Shown here piece by piece: positions 55,101 through 64,000 of a DNA stretch of 64,000 nucleotides (position 1 is its first letter; each line of letters begins with the position of its first letter). The position numbers and the translations under genes were made by a program. Below the pieces are notes generated by a model. That model was not told the origin of the DNA. It saw only the letters and a list, made by a program, of their open reading frames with translations, and searched no databases. The DNA lies in the NCBI RefSeq assembly GCF_010015445.1, contig NC_053118.1:20325437-20389436 (forward strand). Reading direction: 5' to 3'. This DNA is from Perca fluviatilis. Lineage: Eukaryota; Chordata; Actinopteri; Perciformes; Percidae.

Positions 55101-56700
55101 TAAACAACAGAATGAGGATGAACATGAATATGAACAAAATAATGTAAAGTGATGAATTATGTGGTGAAGCATCAGAAAGACTTCCTATGAGCAGCATTAT
55201 TAATTATTTTTATTTTTTTATTTTTTTACATATTGTTGAACTGCTTCAGTCACATGAAAGGTCACGGCCTGCCCATTGTGCCTCAGATTATATTGCACAC
55301 AGGCCTTCAGTGGAAGGGAAGAATAGAGGACATGTAAATCACACACTTTGTGTTTCAAAATGATCTGGGTTTTTAGCTGCACTGCTGATGAATAATACTA
55401 CTGCTTGTGGCTTTAATAACTCATAAATGACAAAATGGTATTTGGATTCATGCAATTATGGAAATATCAAAGAAATAATCTAATATCTGCAGCAGTCTGA
55501 TCTAGATGGATTCATCTACAGTCCATTCCCTAGGAGAGCTCCACGCTGCTGCACCCTTTATACACCTTTATAAACAAATGATTCATGTACATATTGGATC
55601 TAACCTAACAAATATACAGGTAATACTTTTCAAAATGTACATATTGTGGAATAGAAGCACATACTGTACTGGATACAAGTAGATAGTATATATACATGTT
55701 TTTAAAGATTATTTTTTGGGGGGCTTTTTGGCCTGTAATGGATAGGACAGCTATAGATGGGATATGAGCAGGTTAACCCCAGATATGACATATCACATTC
55801 AAGTTAGATGTGCGATGAGAGTGATTCACTCTCTGAGGGTTAATATCTGTATTCTCTCAGTCGGTGCGACAAATATTTGAGAAACATGAGCATCTACAGC
55901 TCCCAAAAGCCAAGAACTTGCGATGTTGTCAGGTATGTGGTGTAAAGTCTGAGGCTGCTGAGAATGAATTTGGGGAAATGACAAGTTTATCAGTGAAAGT
56001 TTTATGTCTCAGAACTGAAAACACACCTTAAGATTAAACATTTTGTGGCTCCACAAAATCAAACTCCCACAATGCATTACAGACTTAGACTATACAAGCT
56101 TTATTCTTCTCAGTTAATTAGACCTTCTAAACCCTTAACAGACAAGTATTTCCACCAACTCATTGCTTAGTAATATTATATACTGATATTAAGGATCATC
56201 ACTACAGTTGTGTTCAAGTCATCGCCACCAGAGGTCCCTGTCCTGCTTCACATATGTTCTTCACATTTTACTTACTGTGCTGCTCCTCCAGAAAACAGTT
56301 ATACAGGTTAATTTCTACACTGCACCACCTGGGGGAGCGAGAGTCCTTCGTCTGAGGTGGAAAAGTCGTTATTAGATATGATTAACTACAAAAGATTCTG
56401 AAAAGACGTGGCTTCAGACGCTATTACAACTCTATGTAAGTCTATCCATTTGTTCTTTGATTCAAACATTTTCAAAGCATGTTAAAATAGAGCAACTAAA
56501 TGCAATACAAACATGTAGTATAAATGAAATATGCTAAACACAGCACGTTTCAATTTCTAATTATTTAATGTTTTTGTGGTCTTTTTGCTACAAAATGCAA
56601 TGATGATTTCACTCTCTAACTCCATGTTGGAAAGGACAATGTACAGTTCAGTTACATACTATTGCAATAGCAAAGAATGAGAATGTATAATCAAACAACA
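55101..56700. other. Noncoding DNA between convergent atxn1 and itga8
   Basis: AT-rich, with no exon seen. It contains a fragment of a dispersed fish repeat near 55695-55770 (AAAGATTATTTTTTGGGGGG then GGATAGGACAGCTATAGATG) and a CTCF-like CCACCTGGGGGAGC at 56325-56338. It may include the end of the atxn1 3' UTR. Confidence 0.4.
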
Positions 56701-56701
56701 C

Positions 56702-56707
56702 TTTATT
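56702..56707 (-). terminator. itga8: Candidate itga8 poly(A) signal
   Basis: AATAAA on the minus strand. It would give itga8 a 3' UTR of about 1.25 kb (56.7-57.96 kb). Other sites within that stretch cannot be excluded. Confidence 0.35.
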
Positions 56708-57956
56708 CTGATAAAACTTCACACTTGATACGAAAACCATGTACGACTCAAACATGACACATTAAAGGTTAATTTTAAATTCAGGGTGCTGTTGATGCCC
56801 TGACCGCTTTGTTCTGCCTGCCTGTGCACAATATGATACGATAATATCAGATAAGCAAATGACAACATTAAACACACTGTTAAATGCCATACGGTACATG
56901 CAGTGTTGCACACAGTCTCAGACTGTTTACAATGTGTTTTTTTGATATGGACTGTTTATCTTTACAGCTAGTTTTTGAAGTCTTATCAACTGCCATGTTA
57001 GAAAAAATAACAGGCACAAACCTTGAAGTAGCAGGGCAGGGCTTCTGCTGTGGAGATATGGAAGAGATATAAAGTTTCTTTAAAGATAAAACTCTAAACT
57101 CATTCTATCAAGACAATAATAAGTTAGTTATTTGTCTTCTCACTTTTCGAAACTTATATGGTGGGTTTTACTGTAAACCCGTGTTCAGCAACACAAATAT
57201 CTAATATACCAATTAATACATAAACAATGGAAACATTAAGCTCTAATAAAAAAAAATGCCAGTGTAAACAAGCTTCAGTATCACGCAACGCCCAAATATT
57301 GCACATACATTCATAAATATAGACAAGACATCAACTTTGTGCCTTTGTGTTTATGCATGTGGCTGCATCTGTGTGTGTGTTTGTGATAAATCTGTATACA
57401 GCCAAGTTAGAAGAACACTAGGATAAATTAAATCAGGTGGGGAAATAATTTCATAACTGACTGATTTCATAACAAGAGGCACCTAATAGACACACACACA
57501 TATGTACAGTACCTACAAGCACACATATACACATACACACACACTCTCACACTCACGAAAGCACTTGTGCAGAGATCTCAAGTCTCTTTGTGCCTCACTT
57601 ACACAGACACACAGAAATGTTCAGAAACGTTTAAAGCATTGTCTTCACAACAAAGTCCATTTTGTCTTCAGTTCTGGTGCTTCATCACAATGGATACATA
57701 AACAATGGACATGTGTGTGTGATTGAGCCTGTTAAGTGTGTTTTGGTCCCACTCTGTCTGGTTTGAACCTTGTTCTTTGGTCCCAGTGTGTGTGGCGCTG
57801 AAGTCTTCATATTGTCAGTTTAATTTGAGGCAGAAGACCTCCAGCCAAGGAACATAGGGTTCAACTAATACAGATCTCAGATCTGATTTAAGTTACTCAG
57901 AAGGTGCACGTCCCTCCCAAACCACAGTCCTCCAATAAGAAGCTATCACATGTCGT

Positions 57957-60900
57957 CTAGGCATCCCCTGTTTGATCACATGTCAGCTGCTCCTGGTCGG
58001 AGACGTCATCGTCAGCTGGTGGACGCGCCCGGTCAAAGAAACCACACTGAGGGGATCACATTAAACCATTAGTGTAATATTGGATAATCCAACTACCACA
58101 AGGAATGCTGGATAATGTTAGCGTGTGTGTACCTTCCACATGGCTAATGTTAGCATGGCCAGCACCAGCAGCCCCAGCAGTATGGCCAGGATGATGACCC
58201 AAAGTGGAACAGCAAACGACACGTCAGGAGTCCCCCATACCACCAGTGTCCCCATCTGCAGGACACAGAGAGATACAGTTAGGCTTTTGTAGGTGCTGAT
58301 ACATGTCTCACACACTTCTGTTACTGCCCGCATCGTACCGAGGTGGTGTGTTGCGGCAGGGTGGAGGGTTGGATGCGGTAAGGCATGGCTGTGACCATGA
58401 AGGATACGGTAGAGTTGAGGATGTAGGGGTCGTTACGCCGCTGTAAGACAAATATAACATTATTATCTAAAAAGTACAATTTGACCAATCATATATTTTA
58501 ATTATTATGCTGGTTTGTAAGACATTTAGTTTGAACTTTAAACCTTAGCTTTTAAGCCAACATCGGCTCTAAAGTACTCAATAAAATGATAATTTGAACA
58601 TCTACATTTCCATGACAACTGGGCAAACTCAATCTGCTCAAAAACTCCAGAACTGCTTCTAAATGGACCTTATTGTGAAATTCACAACTGCTGTTTCAAT
58701 CAAAAATGTTCAATAACGCAGGTGAAGACACTGACCTGCAGGAAAGTGTGAGCCCAGAGTCTCGAGCGAATCTTGACCACTGCGCTCTGCCCACGATCCA
58801 ACCGGCCAACGATACACATGATCCTCAGACATGAGATATTGGTGCAGTTCTGCGGAGAGACATTACACACTTGTGAATGATTTGGTTTAGTTTCTTGAGA
58901 GAATGTACATGTATGTACATGTATGTGAGGCTCACCAAAGTTTTACCGCTATAACTCTCAGCGGCAGTGACGGCTCGTTTTTGGCGGTGAGAATGAGCGC
59001 TCATGTTCCTCAAGAAACCCAATAATTCAGGTGTATCCTGGAGAGAGGAAATCTGAAAGAGAAAAGGAGAGTTGTTTCAGTAATTCAAATGGAAATGGGA
59101 GACGATGAAGCAGAAAACAAAGGAAAATGAATGCTAAGTTGCTGCTCTGCTCATAGTCCTCTCTTTTATCTTCAAACGTTCCTTCTACAGCATGTGTTTG
59201 GGCCTTTTGAGGACAGATATTACATCCTGATTATCACATATTGGCGGTTTAGTGTGGTCTGTGTAGCATATGGGCTCTGATACAGCCCAGACAGCCAAGG
59301 AGATGGGGGAATCTGAGGACAGAGAATGCTTGTAAAGTAAGATTTTAAAGATGTATTAAGAGATGTAATAAAATGACACAAAATCACTAGCTGTGGAAAC
59401 GTGTGACATTTAGCGATCTGATCAAAAGGTGGTTTGTAGGTTGAAGGATTTAAAGAGATTTTATTTCCTGATTGCAGCTCATACAGTCAAGCTGACAGCA
59501 ACAAAAAGAGTGACAACAGACAACCAACGAGACTGAATGACCCGAGTCACAGCTTACAGATATCAGATTGATAATAGCTAAATATTTTCATTGATTCTTC
59601 ACTGGGAGTCTGGCTTCTGACAGAGGCCTGTGAGAGCAAACATATTTTAATATGACTTGCTTATTATTCTCAACTAATTTTGGAATTGCAGCATAGCAAC
59701 AACAGTTGTCTCTTTTTCGTCCTGCAGCTCAGTAGGTAGCAGCTGCAGGAACAGGCCACAGATGACAGTAACTAGGTTTGTAAATGTATTACTGTAAAAT
59801 AAATATTTTACTAAATGGCACCTTGCTAAAATGTCTCACCATACTGTGTCCCACATACAGGGCACCTAGGTGGCATATAGACCAAAACAATGGCTTGCCA
59901 ACACAGGGGAGTGGTGCCTCCAGTTTGCCCAGGCTCTCCAACAATACATATGGCAATGTTGGCGGGTGGGAAGCTGGTAGGGAAACATGTCCTTGTTTCT
60001 GCAATAGTGGCTTCTACCGGTCAGTCAGCTGGGCTGACACTATTGATTATTTTTCATTTAATATATTTTCAGATGTATTGATTAATCATTAACTATGAAA
60101 TGTTGGAACATAACTAATGTATGTCACAAGGTACCAGAGCTCAAACTGACAAATTAATTATTTTGTCTGAGCAACAATAAAGAACCCAATAGTATTCAGT
60201 TTAAGATAACATGAGGCTGTACGCTCCTCACTGCCAACACAGGGGGAAAGAAGACTGCTGACCCAGTGTGTATCAATCGGTCCAGTCTACACAGAGGGAT
60301 TGACAGTGACAGGGACACTGGGAGATGTTAGCAAATTGGAAATGACAGAAAATGAAAAAAACTCTGACCTTTAACCACATGCTGTGTATCCAACTCATTG
60401 TGTTTATATAAGCTCAGCGTTTCACTTTGACATAATTATGCATTTTTTGAAATCACTGCATGTTTTCTTTATAAATTACTCTACAGATGATATCATAGAT
60501 ATTGGAAACTATTCCAGCTCAAATTTTTGCTAAAAAGCATAATACTCCTACCCCTATCGTTTTGAGCCAACTGGCAAAGAACATGGAAAGCCTTCAGAAC
60601 AACGGGTACAATTATGTTTTAAATAAGCGGGTATAAATAATGGAGAAATGGATGGATGAATGAGCCGCTAGCACTATAATAAATTAAAGTCTGAAAATGC
60701 ATTTGGTCCGGTGGTTTCATAGAAAAGTGGAGAGAAATACTATGAATTTTTTTTTTCACTGCACCCAATGTGTCCAGAATTATATATTTGGGTCTTGAAG
60801 CTTTTGAATATGTGTCTGTATGCATAAGCGTGTATAATGTTCATATATTGTCGTGTTACCTGAAGGCCAAGTGGGTTGAGGCTGGTGTTCGTCCGGCAGC

Positions 60901-61312
60901 TAATTGGTCCGTCAGTTTGAATCTCCATGGCATACAGCAGGTTTTCATCACGGAAACGGGAAGGCCAGCCGACCTGAAGCTCAGCCTCCCTAATACTGCT
61001 GGGACCAAAGTTATGGAGCTGGAGACAGAGAGGGGGAACAGAAAAAAGAAACGCAGACAGTTGTCAGTATTGTGCTCACTTTTAGCTTATTAGTAGGTCT
61101 CAAGTGACTGAGGCTATAATTAGGTTATCATAACTGTGGGATGATGACACAGGCCACCTGTGTTTTGAGTGAAGATAATACTCATCCAGCCTTCAGTCAC
61201 TGGGGATTGAAATACAAGACAAGTAAAACCTACAGCATCACCTGGCTCATCATTCACATCAAAATGAGGATAAATGAATTTTGAGCCTAAATGGACCATC
61301 AATTCAATACCC

Positions 61313-61356
<44 letters not shown>

Positions 61357-61874
61357 GTCATTAACACTAAAGCAAGTCATCCAAACAGGACATGATCCTG
61401 GTGCTGCAGGGCAAGAATTCTGGAATAGCTAAAAAAACTCTGTCCTCTCTAACTAGAAGCAGCTGCCAACTGGGAAAAGTACCGCAAATGAAAATCATTA
61501 TCAGCTGCAGGACAGGCCAGACGCGGCTGCACTCCGCTTCAATGAAGCAGCCGTCCTTTAAAACAAAAAAAAATCACATGTATGCTGCACACAAGCACAT
61601 ACCCCTATTGTAAACTGTCGCCAGTCTGTCTGCCATCCTCCCTCCTTCTATCTAGTTGTCTGTACCTCTGTTTGACCTTGTTTTTCCTCTCAGTGGTTAT
61701 TACTCATTACACTGTGTCCAGTCTTAAGAACTATCCTCTTTCCCTTCCTTCCTTCTCCCTCCTTGCCTTGCTCCCTATTCCCTTCTCTGTTTTTCCCGCC
61801 CTTCACAGCAGTAATTACTTCTGAGCTGGAGACCTTTGATCAGCCAGAGCCCAATTCTTTATAGAGCTACTGCT

Positions 61875-61933
<59 letters not shown>

Positions 61934-63885
61934 GCTGTTTACTTCACCTTTCACAGCCCCCCCCTTGCTGTAGCCTAATTTCCCACAACCCTCCCACACC
62001 TATTTTTCTTTTCTTTTCATCTTACTGTAAAGGGGCGCTATGCAGTGTTGGCCATTTCTTCGCTTTTTGCTTGCAGGTTAACAAAATAAAACCTCTGCTT
62101 TCTACTTCTTCAACTCATCATCTCTGAGTACACCTCTACATTAGCTGTGTTTTGATGAAGGGCCTGCATTTACCTCATAGATGTGTGTAACTTGTGGTCC
62201 CACATCGTCCTCTTTGACAGGCTTCTCTTTGGGTTCCCAGCGTGGGAATGGCAGCACCACTTGAGAGGGATGAGACACCCTGAAGAGAGAAAAAACAGCT
62301 CAGTGACACTGATGCATATACACACTGATAGGCTAAATATAATACTCACTGACAATATGAATGTTGACATTGTTATTGGTCACTGTGTTCATTTACTAAA
62401 GTTTTTTTTTTTTACAGTTGCATTAGGAATTAATAGATAGACTTTTGGAATTCCATGTCTGGAAGATAAACACTCAGTGGTCACTTTATTAGCTACACCT
62501 GTAAAATCTATTACAATTCAATACAACAGTTCAGCCATAAATTCTACCTTAATGAAGTTTATAATGTTCAGTTTATAATTGACATGGTTGGAAATTTGAA
62601 AATTATAAGTTTATTATTGAGATTACAGTTAAAGGTGGTGTTGTACTGGACATTATATTGAGAGGTGGTCAGAATATTAGAAACACCTCTCACCTCACTC
62701 AGCACTGCTGCAAAGCTGATTCATTTCATGACACCATTCTGAAGCTTGTCAAAGTAGTCTGACCTAAGTGGGCAAAACATGTTTGGCCCTAACTGGTGGC
62801 GTAATGTTTGTAAGCTACATGGGCAGCAATTGAGATAGTTTAGCAAAAAGCCACACCCCGTGACAAACCCAACTACCCTATCTTACTTTGGTTAATTTTC
62901 ACATTCATAACTGTGATTTAGCATTCAAAATGCAAGATGGACACAGCTGAGGCAGGACACTTTCACAGTAAACACAGGAACTTGTATGTCCTCCTCTCTC
63001 TCATCTGTTTGTATGTTCAACTGACCACACCCAAACAAAGCCATGCGAGGCTCCAAGCTTTGAAGTGTGTGTGTGTGTGTGTGTGTGTGTGTCTGTGTGT
63101 ATCAGTGGGCATATGGGCATCCATGAACATGTCAAAGCCTTACAAGTATCCCATGTGCACATAATTAGTTCAAATGTATTTCTAGAAATGTGTTTTCAGG
63201 CTGTCTTCAATCTGTATATAAACATGCCCCGCAAATTTAAACAATATAAAAGGAGCAATGATATCCTGCAAACACCAAAAAGTTTAGACTGAAACCAGAT
63301 CAAGTGTCGCGTGAAACAGACACTGGCAACAAAGAATGTTGTCACTGTGTTTCGGAGAAGACGCCATGCTCTCACTCTGCAAAGATGCTTGACTCACCCA
63401 CGTAAATCGAGTTGAGCTTTGGCAATGATGGACAGATTCAAAATGACTGGGTTGCTGTCGGAGTTATCTTTGTTGGAGCTGTGGAGAGATTCACAGGGAG
63501 ATTAAATAAAGGCATGAAACAAAACACACTGACTATGCCTTCTGTGTCTATTTGCTAACACTACACAGGAGGCTGTGATAAAAAATGTGTGAATGCAAAA
63601 GCTCATACTAAAGCTGTATTTTTATGTTCAGCTGATTCCAAGAACAATTTCCCTGGCAGCGGTCTTGGCCAACATTTAACCGTCTGTGTCTAGTGACGTG
63701 ATGTATCAAAATCAATTGAAAGAAGCAAACAGTGAACACGTTGTGTAGAACTTGTCTCCTTTTTGGTGTTCCTCTGGGCCATCTGTCTTCTTCTGTCTGT
63801 GCGGTTAGTTGCATCAAACCACAGCAACGGGATCAGGACAGACACAGAACTTATTTACATGGCTCAAACGAAAGACAAACAGCTC

Positions 63886-63941
<56 letters not shown>

Positions 63942-64000
63942 CTGCGTGAGAGTTGGTGGGTGTGTCACCTGTGGATCTGTAGCTCAAAGCTGATCTTTGG
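57957..64000 (-). CDS. itga8: Integrin alpha-8, C-terminal part (9 exons, continues past right edge)
   Basis: Type I membrane receptor subunit that pairs with beta-1 and binds RGD ligands such as nephronectin. Minus-strand exons are 64000-63969, 63478-63398, 62279-62174, 61018-60860, 59052-58936, 58849-58736, 58440-58339, 58255-58133 and 58046-57957. They sum to 924 nt in one open phase (307 residues). The calf region includes [18 protein letters not shown] furin site HRQKR (about 58970) marks the heavy/light chain cleavage typical of the alpha-5/8/V group. Next come [20 protein letters not shown], the membrane-proximal [12 protein letters not shown], a transmembrane helix ([20 protein letters not shown]) and the tail [11 protein letters not shown] ending in DQTGDA. 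The GFFDRARPP tail with EQLT identifies alpha-8 rather than alpha-V or alpha-5. The beta-propeller and N-terminus lie outside the window. Confidence 0.9.
59855..60045 (+). repeat. Degenerate tRNA-derived SINE copy
   Basis: The phrases GGGCACCTAGGTGGC, CTTGCCAACACAGGGGA, GGCGGGTGGGAAGCTGG and a TGTCCTTGTTTCTGCAATAG-CTTCTACCGGTCAGTC run follow, in order, a familiar fish SINE whose body reads GGGCGCC-GGGTGGC, CCTACCAACACGGGGA, TGCGGGTGGGAAGCCGG and TGCACTAGCGCCTCC. It is strongly diverged and lies in an itga8 intron. Confidence 0.6.
61316..61350. repeat. (CA)n microsatellite
   Basis: About 35 bp of CA in an itga8 intron. Confidence 0.93.
61880..61932. repeat. (GT)n microsatellite
   Basis: About 52 bp of pure GT (CA on the itga8 coding strand), in the intron between the exons at 62279-62174 and 61018-60860. 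Confidence 0.95.
62472..62700 (+). repeat. Dispersed fish repeat beginning CACTCAGTGGTCACTTTATTAG
   Basis: The opening CACTCAGTGGTCACTTTATT followed by AGCTACACCTGTA is a recurrent fish repeat start. The body includes CAGCCATAAATTCTACCTTA and TTTATAATGTTCAG. It is related by eye to the copy at 2650-2860. The right end is approximate. Confidence 0.6.
63065..63101. repeat. (GT)n microsatellite
   Basis: About 35 bp of GT with one CT interruption, in an itga8 intron. Confidence 0.93.
63888..63939. repeat. (GT)n microsatellite, CA on the itga8 coding strand
   Basis: About 50 bp of pure GT. On the itga8 strand this is a CA tract starting about 30 nt after the splice donor of the exon at the right edge (donor 63968-63967). 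Confidence 0.95.

Overview
The window is nuclear DNA of a vertebrate, almost certainly a ray-finned fish. The genes are split by GT-AG introns, the proteins are vertebrate families, a teleost-type fabp11 gene is present, and the interspersed repeats (Tc1-like ends, L2-like LINE pieces, tRNA-derived SINE relics, several MITE-like families, long CA/GT tracts) are those of spiny-rayed fish genomes. There are no prokaryotic genes, CRISPR arrays, operons or integrated viruses that I can support. Most of the roughly 150 short open frames are chance frames, frames through microsatellites, or shadows of exons. 

Layout, left to right: upp1 (uridine phosphorylase, +, 7 coding exons, 2052-6069); a 0.5 kb MITE; stmn2 (stathmin-2/SCG10, +, 5 exons, 7956-10815); hey1 (Notch-effector bHLH-Orange repressor, -, 5 exons, 13912-15347) with a 23-bp tandem array upstream; about 10 kb of noncoding DNA; fabp11 (FABP4-like lipid carrier, +, 4 exons, 25624-26710); fam8a1 (RDD-domain partner of the HRD1 ubiquitin ligase, +, 5 exons, 28795-32036), whose intron 3 carries an L2-like LINE split by a 927-bp foldback element; about 15 kb of noncoding DNA with a possible 5' exon of the next gene; atxn1 (ataxin-1, +, two coding exons, 47087-50846) and a long AU-rich putative 3' UTR; and the 3' half of itga8 (integrin alpha-8, -, 9 exons from 57957 to beyond the right edge). 

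The genes do not form one pathway. They are independent housekeeping, neuronal and developmental genes. From general knowledge of the human map, stmn2-hey1-fabp4 (8q21), fam8a1-atxn1 (6p22), upp1 (7p12) and itga8 (10p13) lie in separate blocks, so the window joins several ancestral neighbourhoods. stmn2 and hey1 converge, as do atxn1 and itga8. 

I found no undescribed multi-gene system. The observations most worth checking are an apparent frameshift in the first exon of fam8a1, the nested long-hairpin element in its intron, the conserved but immediately closed start codon of the alternative ATXN1 frame, the absence of polyglutamine in this Ataxin-1, clustered miR-101/19/130 and Pumilio motifs in the atxn1 3' region, and the perfect 23-bp repeat array upstream of hey1. 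All family identifications come from recognising translated exons by eye; no database search was run.
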